Source: Ignavibacteriales bacterium (GTDB taxonomy: Bacteria > Bacteroidota > Ignavibacteria > Ignavibacteriales > Melioribacteraceae). Taken from it: DNA of 64,000 nt. This document shows positions 1-8,301 of this stretch, one piece after another (position 1 is the stretch's first letter; every line of letters begins with the position of its first letter). The stretch covers positions 186,001 through 250,000 of the forward strand of contig JAIOYW010000001.1 in assembly GCA_021740915.1 (NCBI GenBank), given 5' to 3'. The translations under genes were made by a program, and so were the position numbers. The notes under the pieces were generated by a model. The model had not been told where the DNA came from. It saw only the letters and a program-made list of their open reading frames with translations, and ran no database searches.

Positions 1-1
1 A

Positions 2-529
2 CCCGAAGGCAAAATTAAATCCAACCTTAATTCTTTATCCGTTCTTTTATTGAACCAGAGTTATGAACCTCTTTCTATTTGTGGTGTTAAAAAAGCTTTG
101 ATTCTAATCATCCTGGGAAAGGCGGAGTTGATCTCAACGGTTGAGAACCGTATTTTACAATCAGTAAATCTAATATATCCCTGGCCGAGTGTCATAAGAT
201 TAAAAAAGTTCATTCACGTCCCATATAACAGGATTATCCTTACCAGAAAAAATATTATTAAAAGGGATGGCCACAGATGTGCTTACTGTAAAAGGGCTGA
301 TATTTCTCTCACAATTGATCACATACAGCCTAAATCAAGAGGCGGCTCAGATTCTTGGGAAAATCTTGTTGCATGCTGCATACATTGCAATAACAGAAAA
401 GGAAACAGGACTCCGGAAGAAGCAGGAATGAGATTACTGATAAAACCATATCAACCGGATCATATTATGTTGCTCATCAATAATTCGGAAAAGATATATG
501 ATTCCTGGAAACCCTTTCTTTTTCAATAA
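2..529 (+). CDS. HNH endonuclease, 5' end beyond the window
   Basis: A zinc-supported HNH nuclease of the McrA-like group that nicks or cuts DNA; the biological substrate is unknown. Counting from the TTG at 50, the motif has C77-x2-C80, the D90-H91 pair (H91 the likely general base), N105 and C110-x2-C113, followed by N-R-K. The frame stays open upstream of 50 to the window edge, and the upstream codons read ...SVLLLNQSYEPL. That continues the conserved N-terminus of this family, so the TTG is probably internal and the true start lies at or before base 1. The protein stands alone, with no methyltransferase or intein next to it, and trpS follows after about 70 bases. Family assignment is firm; role is not. 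Confidence 0.8.
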   Translation, partial: PEGKIKSNLNSLSVLLLNQSYEPLSICGVKKALILIILGKAELISTVENRILQSVNLIYPWPSVIRLKKFIHVPYNRIILTRKNIIKRDGHRCAYCKRADISLTIDHIQPKSRGGSDSWENLVACCIHCNNRKGNRTPEEAGMRLLIKPYQPDHIMLLINNSEKIYDSWKPFLFQ

Positions 530-599
530 GTTCAGACCCTTTCTCTGAATAACATATCCATTTTTATTATCTTTATTGTTTAGATTTTTTAGGAATGTT

Positions 600-1580
600 A
601 TGCCTCAGAAAAGAATACTCAGCGGGATGCGCCCAACCGGAAAACTTCATATCGGCCATTATGTTGGTGCCCTTGAAAACTGGATTGAACTTCAGCATAA
701 ATATCAAAGCTTTCATCTGATCGCTGACTATCATGTCCTGACCACCAAGACTGACACTTCTTCAATTTATGAAGATTCTATTGAGATGCTGCTTGATTGG
801 CTTGCTGCGGGTCTTGATCCGGCAATCACCCCGATGTTCCGACAATCTCAGGTTAAAGAGCATACAGAATTATTTATGATTTTCTCAATGCTGATTTCAA
901 GCGCGCGGCTTGAGCGAAATCCAACTCTGAAAGAACAGGTCAGAGACCTTAATATCGAAAATGTAATTTATGGGCATCTAGGATACCCGGTACTCCAAAC
1001 AGCCGATATCCTGCTTTATAAAGGAGAGGCTGTCCCTGTTGGAGAGGATCAGGTTCCGCATGTTGAAATCTCGAGGGAAATTGCACGCAGGTTTAATAAC
1101 GTATGGGGAGAGGTTTTTCCGGAGCCGGAACCATTATTGACCCGATTTTCTCGTTTACCCGGACTTGACGGGCAGGCGAAAATGAGTAAATCCCTAAATA
1201 ATACAATATTGCTCTCAGAAAAAGCCGAAGATGTTTCATCAAAATTGCGTAAAGCTGTTACAGATCCGCAAAAAGTGAGAAGAAATGATCCGGGGCGTCC
1301 TGAAGTATGTCTGGTATATACTTATCATCAAAAATTCAACGCTGGAGCAACAGAAGAAATTGCAAGTGGGTGCCGTTCTGGTTCTCTTGGTTGTGTTGAC
1401 TGTAAAAACCGATGTGCTTCCTCGTTAAACGAATTTCTTGAACCATTCCGAGAGAGACGCTGTAAATATGAGAATGATATGAATTTAGTTAAAGATATTC
1501 TGCATGATGGAGAACAAAAGGCTTTGCAGGTTGCAAAAGATACAATGAATGAAGTGCACAAGGCAATGAATTTAGGCTGA
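600..1580 (+). CDS. trpS: Tryptophanyl-tRNA synthetase, Fe-S cluster type
   Basis: Class I synthetase that charges tRNA-Trp in the cytoplasm. The HIGH signature is at residues 17-20 and KMSKS at 194-198. The start is placed at the ATG at 600 (326 residues) because AGGA lies just upstream and the protein begins a few residues before the conserved SGMRPTGKLHIGH block; a TTG at 576 would add a non-conserved tail. Cysteines 237, 258, 265 and 268 form C-x20-C-x6-C-x2-C, with another at 272. This closely resembles the C-x22-C-x6-C-x2-C [4Fe-4S] motif known from Thermotoga maritima TrpRS, so an Fe-S cluster near the anticodon-binding domain is likely. The stop overlaps the scpA start by one base. 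Confidence 0.95.
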   Translation: MPQKRILSGMRPTGKLHIGHYVGALENWIELQHKYQSFHLIADYHVLTTKTDTSSIYEDSIEMLLDWLAAGLDPAITPMFRQSQVKEHTELFMIFSMLISSARLERNPTLKEQVRDLNIENVIYGHLGYPVLQTADILLYKGEAVPVGEDQVPHVEISREIARRFNNVWGEVFPEPEPLLTRFSRLPGLDGQAKMSKSLNNTILLSEKAEDVSSKLRKAVTDPQKVRRNDPGRPEVCLVYTYHQKFNAGATEEIASGCRSGSLGCVDCKNRCASSLNEFLEPFRERRCKYENDMNLVKDILHDGEQKALQVAKDTMNEVHKAMNLG

Positions 1581-2305
1581 TGAGTTTCTACAAGATCCAA
1601 CTTGATGGTTTCGAGGGTCCATTAGATCTTCTCTTATTTTTTATCAAAAGAGATGAACTGGATATTTATGATATTCCAATCTCAAAAATAACCGGAGATT
1701 TTATGGAATATCTTGAGATTATTAAAGATCTGGACCTTGAAATTGCCGGCGAGTTCATTCTGATGGCAGCAACTCTGATGCAAATTAAAGTTAAAATGCT
1801 TCTTCCAAAAGAATTAGACGATAAGGGAGAGGAGATTGATCCCCGGATGGATCTTGTAAATGCATTACTTGAATATAAAAGATACAAAGAGATGGCTGAA
1901 GAATTTATGATTTTTGAAAACAGTCAGCAGAATAAAGCTTTCAGAGGTTACTTTAAGTCAGACCTGAAAGAACATAAAGATGAACTGGGAATTATTCTGA
2001 AAAATATTACGATATATGATCTGATGCTTGCATTCAAAAAAGCGCTCGAAAATATTCCCAAAGAGACTTTCCATGAAGTCAGGAAGATTAATGTTACAAT
2101 TGATCAGCAGATAGCTTATATCAGCTCAAGGGTTAGACAGGGCAAAAGACTTAGATTTTTAGAGCTTGTTACTGAAATGAAAGATAAAATCAGAATTATT
2201 GTTACATTTATTGCAATGCTTGAAATGATTCGATCCGGAATGATAGGTTTAAGGGAAACAGAGACATTTAATGATTTTGAGATTTTCGGAGTTGAGAATG
2301 GATAA
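1580..2305 (+). CDS. scpA: Segregation and condensation protein A
   Basis: Kleisin subunit of the bacterial SMC condensin, which bridges SMC heads and helps compact and segregate the chromosome. The 241 residues open with the family hallmark QLDGFEGPLDLLL and continue with a helical N-domain (residues 1-85) and a C-terminal winged-helix region ending in ETFNDFEIFG. Length is normal. The ATG overlaps the trpS stop in TGATG, and the 3' end overlaps scpB by eight bases, so the two subunits are translationally coupled. No smc gene is in the window. Confidence 0.95.
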   Translation: MSFYKIQLDGFEGPLDLLLFFIKRDELDIYDIPISKITGDFMEYLEIIKDLDLEIAGEFILMAATLMQIKVKMLLPKELDDKGEEIDPRMDLVNALLEYKRYKEMAEEFMIFENSQQNKAFRGYFKSDLKEHKDELGIILKNITIYDLMLAFKKALENIPKETFHEVRKINVTIDQQIAYISSRVRQGKRLRFLELVTEMKDKIRIIVTFIAMLEMIRSGMIGLRETETFNDFEIFGVENG

Positions 2306-2945
2306 CACTTATAGATCTGTCATAGAATCTCTGATCTTTGCTTCAGAAGAACCATTGCCTTTGTCCACTATTATTAAAGCTATCAAAGAAGTGGATGGAT
2401 CAGATATTCAAATTAATCCAGAAGATGTTGAATATTCTGTTGAGCATTCGAATCGTTTGTTTGAAGAAAACGACCATGCATTTCGAATTATTAAGATTGC
2501 AAATGGCTATGTTTTTGCTACCAAAACAGAATTCGCGAATTATCTCGGCTATCTTTCGGCAGAGAAGAATAAAAGACGATTGAGTCAGGCTGCATTAGAA
2601 ACTTTGGCAATTATTGCTTACAAACAGCCTATAACCAAGCCCGAAATTGAATCCATCAGAGGTGTTAACTCAGATTATATGATCAACACGCTTCTCGAAA
2701 AAAAATTAATCGTTATTAAGGGTAGATCAGAATCAATCGGCAGACCTTTGCTTTATGTAACAACCGATGAGTTTCTCAAATATTTTGGACTTAATAATCT
2801 TACTGATTTACCAAAGCCGCGCGAAATTGATGAGATTATGAAGGATACTGATTTCCTTGAACAGAAACGGAAAATTATGCTGAATGCCATAGAAGAGGAA
2901 ATTGAAAAAGAAACACAAGGAGATGATGAAAATGAGACTGAATAA
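2298..2945 (+). CDS. scpB: Segregation and condensation protein B
   Basis: Winged-helix partner of ScpA in the SMC complex; it dimerises and binds the kleisin. I start it at the ATG at 2298 (215 residues), which gives the conserved MDNTYRSVIESLIFASEEPL opening; an earlier in-frame ATG at 2271 only adds residues overlapping the scpA end. The block around LSQAALETLAIIAYKQPIT followed by IESIRGVNSDYMI is characteristic of ScpB. The tail is acidic. It overlaps scpA by eight bases and the downstream pseudouridine synthase by 14. Confidence 0.93.
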   Translation: MDNTYRSVIESLIFASEEPLPLSTIIKAIKEVDGSDIQINPEDVEYSVEHSNRLFEENDHAFRIIKIANGYVFATKTEFANYLGYLSAEKNKRRLSQAALETLAIIAYKQPITKPEIESIRGVNSDYMINTLLEKKLIVIKGRSESIGRPLLYVTTDEFLKYFGLNNLTDLPKPREIDEIMKDTDFLEQKRKIMLNAIEEEIEKETQGDDENETE

Positions 2946-3639
2946 GTATATTGCTGACTCGGGAATTACTTCCAGAAGGAAAGCTGAACAACTGATAACA
3001 GAAGGAAGGATAAGTATTAATGGTCAAATAGTTACTAACCTTGCTGTTGATATTGATCCGGCCAGGGATTCTGTGGAGTACGATGGAGAAAAAATACGAT
3101 TAAAGAAAAAATTGTATTTTCTTTTGAATAAACCCAAAGGATATATTACCAGTACCTCTGATGAAAAGAACAGAAGGACTGTGATCGAACTGATTAACAC
3201 AAGAGAAAAAATATTTCCTGTCGGAAGGCTTGATTACAATACAACCGGTGTTCTATTACTTTCTAATGATGGCGATTTTTCAAATTTACTTCTTCATCCA
3301 AAAAAAAATATCAAGAGGATATACAAAGCCATTCTGGACCATGATATTTCAGATGAACATATTGCCACATTCCGGAAAGGAATTTTCATCGACAACCGGA
3401 GAAGCGTTTTTACAGATATCAATGTGTCACCAAAAAATAAAAAGGCGGTCACAGTAACAGTCGTTGAGGGAAGAAACCATTTCGTAAAGAATATGTTCAG
3501 TGCTCTGGGTTATACAGTTATTCAGCTAGAACGAATATCGTTTGCCGGATTTACATGCGAGGATTTGCAGCAAGGTCAATATAGAAAACTTGATGAACGG
3601 GAAGTTCAAAATTTTTTATTGAATAATGCCAAGATATAG
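2932..3639 (+). CDS. rluB: RluB/RsuA-family rRNA pseudouridine synthase
   Basis: Converts a uridine in rRNA to pseudouridine. An N-terminal S4 RNA-binding domain (about residues 1-60, MRLNKYIADSGITSRRKAE) precedes the catalytic domain with GRLDYNTTG, in which Asp101 is the catalytic aspartate. Start at ATG 2932 (235 residues), which has AAGGAGA upstream at about 2917-2923. The standard scpA-scpB-rluB gene order found across bacteria supports the RluB name, but RsuA, RluE and RluF share the fold, so the exact target nucleotide is inferred. It overlaps dacB by 14 bases. Confidence 0.9.
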   Translation: MRLNKYIADSGITSRRKAEQLITEGRISINGQIVTNLAVDIDPARDSVEYDGEKIRLKKKLYFLLNKPKGYITSTSDEKNRRTVIELINTREKIFPVGRLDYNTTGVLLLSNDGDFSNLLLHPKKNIKRIYKAILDHDISDEHIATFRKGIFIDNRRSVFTDINVSPKNKKAVTVTVVEGRNHFVKNMFSALGYTVIQLERISFAGFTCEDLQQGQYRKLDEREVQNFLLNNAKI

Positions 3640-5092
3640 AATAATAGTAATAATTATTGTATTCTGCGGAGTACTATATTCACAGGAGAATTCACCAAAC
3701 AAACTGCTGAATCTGAAAACTGATATCCAGTCGATCCTGGATGACCCTAATTTCAGTCATGCTATTTGGGGTGTTGAAATTCGATCTCTCAAAACCGGTG
3801 AAACATTATTTAAAATCAATTCAGATAAACTATTCATCCCTGCTTCAAATCAGAAATTGTTTATTACCTCATCGGCCTTACTTTTATTAGGATCGCAGTA
3901 TAAATACCATACCAATTTTTATGTGAACGGACAGATAGTGAACGGAGTACTATATGGTGACCTTCTGATACAGGGAAGTGGTGATCCGACAGTTGAAATT
4001 GATGAAAAATCGGGTAAATCCGTATTCAAAAATTGGGCAGATTCTCTTAAGCAGAAAGGTATTAAAAAGATTACCGGAAACCTAATTGGAGATGATGGTG
4101 CTTTTGAAGAACCTACTTTAGGCGAAGGTTGGCAATGGGATTTGAATAATTACTGGTTCGCTGCTCCATTTGGAGCATTAAGTTTCAACCAAAACTCTGA
4201 AAAAGTTATTCTTGAATATACAGTCGAAAGCCTTCCGGTAAAACTTATCTACGATGCAACCACATCGCCGAATACTTTTGTAAATAAAGTACGCTCCTTA
4301 CCGAATTTATCACGATCTTCGATTGAGTACAGCAAAGATCCTTGCAGCAATATTGTAACTTTATTTGGCGGTTTCCCTAAGAAAGATTCTCCATTCGAAG
4401 TGAGAATAGCCATTGACAATCCAACTGACTATTTTCTCTCAAATTTGAAATATTACCTAAAACAGAATGGCATTGATATAAGTGGTGATATTGTCGATGC
4501 ATCCTTCCAGGTTACGGATACGGATTATAAAGAAATGAAACTGTTATTTATCCATAAAAGTCCGGAATTGAAAGAAATAGTCACAAAAATTAACAAATTA
4601 AGCAACAACTTTTATGCGGAGCAGTTATTCCGGACCCTCGGATTTGAATTTTATGGATTTGGGTCCGCAGAAAATGGGGTTAAAGCGATTAAAGATTTAC
4701 TTAAAACAATGGGAATTAATCCCGAGAATTTGTCTCTTGTGGATGGATCGGGTATTTCCAGGCTCAACCTTGTTACACCGAAACAGATTGTAAATCTGTT
4801 AAGTTATATGTATGTTAGCGGAGAATTTGATTCATTCTTTGAATCTCTGCCTATTGCGGGTACTGATGGAACACTTTCAGATCGTATGCGAAAAACTTCG
4901 GCCGAAGGAAATGTCAGAGGTAAGACAGGATTTATGGAAAATGTCATGGCACTTTCTGGCTATCTGAAAACTGCCGAAGGTGAACCAGTAGCTTATTCAA
5001 TCATGATCAATAATTACAGAGTTCCGTCATCACTGGCTATATATACACAAAACCTGATATGCCAGAGAATTACAAATTTTTCAAGAAAATAA
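3626..5092 (+). CDS. dacB: D-alanyl-D-alanine carboxypeptidase/endopeptidase (PBP4, S13)
   Basis: Periplasmic class C penicillin-binding protein that trims or cleaves peptidoglycan stem peptides. A signal peptide covers about residues 1-19 (hydrophobic stretch followed by LYSQ). All three active-site motifs are present: S74-N-Q-K77 (nucleophile and general base), S326-N-N328 and K433-T-G435. The long insertion between the first two motifs is typical of PBP4 (488 residues). The gene starts inside the end of the pseudouridine synthase gene and is followed by lysS after 19 bases, with a TAGGAG ribosome-binding site for lysS. Confidence 0.93.
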   Translation: MPRYRIIVIIIVFCGVLYSQENSPNKLLNLKTDIQSILDDPNFSHAIWGVEIRSLKTGETLFKINSDKLFIPASNQKLFITSSALLLLGSQYKYHTNFYVNGQIVNGVLYGDLLIQGSGDPTVEIDEKSGKSVFKNWADSLKQKGIKKITGNLIGDDGAFEEPTLGEGWQWDLNNYWFAAPFGALSFNQNSEKVILEYTVESLPVKLIYDATTSPNTFVNKVRSLPNLSRSSIEYSKDPCSNIVTLFGGFPKKDSPFEVRIAIDNPTDYFLSNLKYYLKQNGIDISGDIVDASFQVTDTDYKEMKLLFIHKSPELKEIVTKINKLSNNFYAEQLFRTLGFEFYGFGSAENGVKAIKDLLKTMGINPENLSLVDGSGISRLNLVTPKQIVNLLSYMYVSGEFDSFFESLPIAGTDGTLSDRMRKTSAEGNVRGKTGFMENVMALSGYLKTAEGEPVAYSIMINNYRVPSSLAIYTQNLICQRITNFSRK

Positions 5093-5111
5093 TTTAGGAG
5101 TCCTCATTCCG

Positions 5112-6617
5112 ATGGAAAACCAGCCTGTTACAGATTTAAATGAACTGATGAAGAGACGATTGGAAGAACTTCATGAACTTAAAAGCAGAAACGTTGAAAC
5201 TTTTGCCTACGATTATCCTGTGACTGACTATTCTTCCGATATCCTTTTGAATTATGAAAAATTTGAAGGAAAAACAGTAAATATTGCAGGCCGAATTATG
5301 GCAATCAGACGGATGGGAAAAGCATCTTTTTCTCATCTTCTCGATAACAAAGGGAAAATTCAGGTTTATCTCCGGAAGGATGATATTGGTGAAGATAATT
5401 ATGCCGTATTTAAATTATTGGATATCGGTGATATTATTGGTATAAGTGGATACGTTTTCACAACTAAAACTGGCGAGATATCAGTCCATGCATCCGGATT
5501 TAAATTGTTGACTAAATCAATGAGGCCCATTCCCATCGCAAAAGAAACAATTGATGAGAATGGAAATAAAGTTGTTTATGATCAGTTTTCCGACAAGGAG
5601 CTTCGTTATAGACAAAGGTATCTCGACCTGATTGTAAATCCGGATGTAAAAGATGTTTTTGTGAAAAGATCGAAGATAATCAGAGAGATAAGGAATTTTC
5701 TGGACAATAAAGGATATATTGAAGTTCAGACACCCGTGCTCCAGACACTTTATGGGGGAGCATCGGCACGTCCATTCATAACCCATCATAATGCACTGGA
5801 CATGAAGCTATTCTTGAGAATTGCTGAAGAATTGTATCTGAAAAGGCTAATTGTTGGCGGCTTTGAAGGCGTTTATGAACTTGGAACTGTTTTCAGAAAT
5901 GAGGGAATAGATCGGACACACAATCCTGAATTTTCTATGCTCGAACTTTACGTGGCTTATAAAGATTACGAATGGATGATGGATTTTGTGGAAGTAATGA
6001 TTAGGGAAGTTGTACAGAATGCTCTGGGGACAACCGTTGTCAATGTTGATGGTAAAACTCTGGACTTTGGCAAAAAATGGAAAAGAATTTCTTATGCCGG
6101 AGAGATAAAAAATAATTGCGGTATTGATATTTTCTCTGAATCGTTAGAAAACATGAAGAGTTTTCTTAAATCTTCAGGAGTTGAGATTGCACATCTGAAA
6201 ACTAAAGGTCAGATTATTGACGAATTATTTGAAACTGTTGTGCAGGACAAATTAATTGAACCGACTTTTTGTGTTGATTATCCGCTTGAAATATCACCTC
6301 TGGCAAAAAGACACAGATCACAGGAGGGGCTCGTTGAAAGATTTGAGGGGTTTATTCTGGGACGCGAAATTTGCAATGCTTTTAGCGAGTTAAATGATCC
6401 AATTGACCAAAAAGAGCGCTTTATTGAGCAGAAAAAGAATTTTGAACTTGGTGATGACGAAGCTCAGCAGATGGATGAGGATTTTATTAAATCTCTGGAA
6501 TACGGTATGCCTCCGACTGCCGGGCTTGGAGTTGGAATTGACAGGCTTATAATGATACTCACTAACCAACCTTCTATTAAAGATGTAATTTTATTTCCTC
6601 ATATGCGGAATAAATAA
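5112..6617 (+). CDS. lysS: Lysyl-tRNA synthetase, class II
   Basis: Charges tRNA-Lys. The 501-residue protein has an OB-fold anticodon-binding domain (about 55-150), then the class IIb catalytic core. Motif 2 is visible as FRNEGIDRTHNPEF, and motif 3 as GLGVGIDRLIMILT near the C-terminus. Length and motif order are standard for bacterial LysRS. Start ATG at 5112 with TAGGAG at about 5095-5100. It is followed seven bases later by the DUF2279 gene. Confidence 0.96.
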   Translation: MENQPVTDLNELMKRRLEELHELKSRNVETFAYDYPVTDYSSDILLNYEKFEGKTVNIAGRIMAIRRMGKASFSHLLDNKGKIQVYLRKDDIGEDNYAVFKLLDIGDIIGISGYVFTTKTGEISVHASGFKLLTKSMRPIPIAKETIDENGNKVVYDQFSDKELRYRQRYLDLIVNPDVKDVFVKRSKIIREIRNFLDNKGYIEVQTPVLQTLYGGASARPFITHHNALDMKLFLRIAEELYLKRLIVGGFEGVYELGTVFRNEGIDRTHNPEFSMLELYVAYKDYEWMMDFVEVMIREVVQNALGTTVVNVDGKTLDFGKKWKRISYAGEIKNNCGIDIFSESLENMKSFLKSSGVEIAHLKTKGQIIDELFETVVQDKLIEPTFCVDYPLEISPLAKRHRSQEGLVERFEGFILGREICNAFSELNDPIDQKERFIEQKKNFELGDDEAQQMDEDFIKSLEYGMPPTAGLGVGIDRLIMILTNQPSIKDVILFPHMRNK

Positions 6618-6624
6618 TTTAAAA

Positions 6625-7566
6625 ATGAAAGCAATATTTTCAATCCTATTATTTCTTCTGTTGACGAAATTCCAGATATTTGCCAAAGTTGTCTCAGATA
6701 GTAGCGAGGTATTTCCCAATACGATTGACAGACCTTATCCCGGGAAATTTCTCTCCGAAATAAATTATCCCGAAAAATATAACCCCCTCGAAAAAGAAAT
6801 AAATTACAAAAATCTGGCAATTACTTCAGGTCTTGTGGGAGGAACAATAATCGGGATTCATATATATCAGGCAAATGCCTGGTGGCAGGACCAAAGCAAT
6901 GTTTTTAAGATTAAAAACGACTGGAACTATGCTTTATGGATTGATAAAACCGGACATTTTTTCGGGACAAATCTGACAGCTCATTTTTTAACCGCCTTTC
7001 TCGAATCTTCTGACCTTGATCAGGAAGATGCCTATCTATATGGCGCTATTTCGGCCTTTTGTTTTGAAATGTATATTGAAATTGAGGATGGATTTGGTCC
7101 ATATTGGGGTTTCAGTCCTGGTGATGCTTTAAGCGATTTTTTAGGAGCTTCTTTCTACTTATCCCAATATTATTTCCCTTATATGCGAAATTTTCAGCCC
7201 AAAGTTAGTTATTATCCATCCGAAAAATTCAGGCAGGGATTGCATAAAGGCAACAATATCATTGATGACTATGAAGGTCAGAAATACTGGATGGGAATGC
7301 GGATGAAAAACATTCTGCCGAAAAATCTATCAGAGTATTGGCCATCGATACTTATGCTATCAGTCGGAATGGGTGTAAGTAATCTGAACGGCTCTGGCGG
7401 CGGCATCAGGAATATTTATATAGGACTTGATATTGATACGGAACAATTACCATTCCTGCATGGACAATTTGGTAATTTTATTAAGAATACACTTAATTAT
7501 ATCCATTTCCCGATGCCTGGAATACGAATTTCACCGACGGCTGCATTTTTTGGTTTAGTTTATTAG
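6625..7566 (+). CDS. DUF2279 family envelope protein
   Basis: A secreted 313-residue protein with an N-terminal signal peptide (residues 1-20). The DUF2279 signature is visible: a WIDKTGHFF segment, then EIEDGFGPYWGFSPGD, then a conserved SYYPSE. It resembles the YfiM-type family found widely in Bacteroidota, which may adopt a membrane-associated or beta-rich fold; its function is unknown. It lies between lysS and a glycosyltransferase plus Wzi-like gene, consistent with an envelope role but not proving one. Confidence 0.75.
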   Translation: MKAIFSILLFLLLTKFQIFAKVVSDSSEVFPNTIDRPYPGKFLSEINYPEKYNPLEKEINYKNLAITSGLVGGTIIGIHIYQANAWWQDQSNVFKIKNDWNYALWIDKTGHFFGTNLTAHFLTAFLESSDLDQEDAYLYGAISAFCFEMYIEIEDGFGPYWGFSPGDALSDFLGASFYLSQYYFPYMRNFQPKVSYYPSEKFRQGLHKGNNIIDDYEGQKYWMGMRMKNILPKNLSEYWPSILMLSVGMGVSNLNGSGGGIRNIYIGLDIDTEQLPFLHGQFGNFIKNTLNYIHFPMPGIRISPTAAFFGLVY

Positions 7567-7573
7567 GCACGTC

Positions 7574-8299
7574 TTGGATTTCAGTATTATTATCCCTACG
7601 CTTAATGAAGAAAAACTTTTGCCCGGACTTCTCGAGTCAATTAATTCTCCGGAACTCAGGAAACTCTATTCGTACGAGATTATTATTTCCGATGGCGGAA
7701 GTACTGATGGTACGATTGAGAAAGCTCTCATCCATGCTGATAAAATCACGGTACATAACCAGGAGCAGCCTCAGAATATTGCTGCCGGCAGAAACAAAGG
7801 TGCGGAGGGCGCAATTGGTGATATTCTTGTTTTTCTGAACGCTGATGTCAGGTTGGATGATCCCGAAATTTCGATGCAGGAAATTATGGTGTTTAAAAAA
7901 GAAAAGAATTATGATGCGGCTACTTGTTATGTCAAAATATTCCCTGAAGAAAGAATATTCTCCGACAAAATATTCCTCGGATTTTATAATTATTATTTTC
8001 ATCTTTTAAATATCATTGGCGTTGGAATGGGAAGAGGGGAGTATCAAATCATCCGGAAAAGCGTTTTCGAGAGAGTTAGAGGATATAACGAGTCCCTGCC
8101 CGCAGGTGAAGATTTTGATCTCTTTAAACGGATAAGAAAACACGGAAAGATAAAGAATCTGAAAGCTACAATGGTTTACGAGGCACCAAGAAGATTCAGG
8201 AAATACGGGCATCTGAAAATATTGCTCACATGGTTTGTTAATAGTGCCTCTGTTATATTTTTCAAAAAATCATTCTCTGATAAATGGGAAAGAACCTGA
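7574..8299 (+). CDS. Family 2 glycosyltransferase
   Basis: A GT-A fold glycosyltransferase (241 residues) starting FSIIIPTLNEEKLLPGLLES. It has the nucleotide-binding ISDGGSTDGT block and a metal-binding region at NADVRL in place of a strict DxD. No transmembrane anchor is evident, apart from a hydrophobic C-terminal segment that may touch the membrane. The only sensible start is TTG at 7574, eight bases after the DUF2279 stop. Donor and acceptor sugars cannot be read from sequence. It is translationally linked to the Wzi-like protein downstream, which suggests surface polysaccharide or glycolipid assembly. Confidence 0.85.
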   Translation: MDFSIIIPTLNEEKLLPGLLESINSPELRKLYSYEIIISDGGSTDGTIEKALIHADKITVHNQEQPQNIAAGRNKGAEGAIGDILVFLNADVRLDDPEISMQEIMVFKKEKNYDAATCYVKIFPEERIFSDKIFLGFYNYYFHLLNIIGVGMGRGEYQIIRKSVFERVRGYNESLPAGEDFDLFKRIRKHGKIKNLKATMVYEAPRRFRKYGHLKILLTWFVNSASVIFFKKSFSDKWERT

Positions 8300-8301
8300 T
8301 T

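Noticed and set aside
7637-8002. 121-codon minus-strand frame opposite the glycosyltransferase gene
   Set aside because: No signal or domain; overlaps the GT2 catalytic motifs in the true reading frame.
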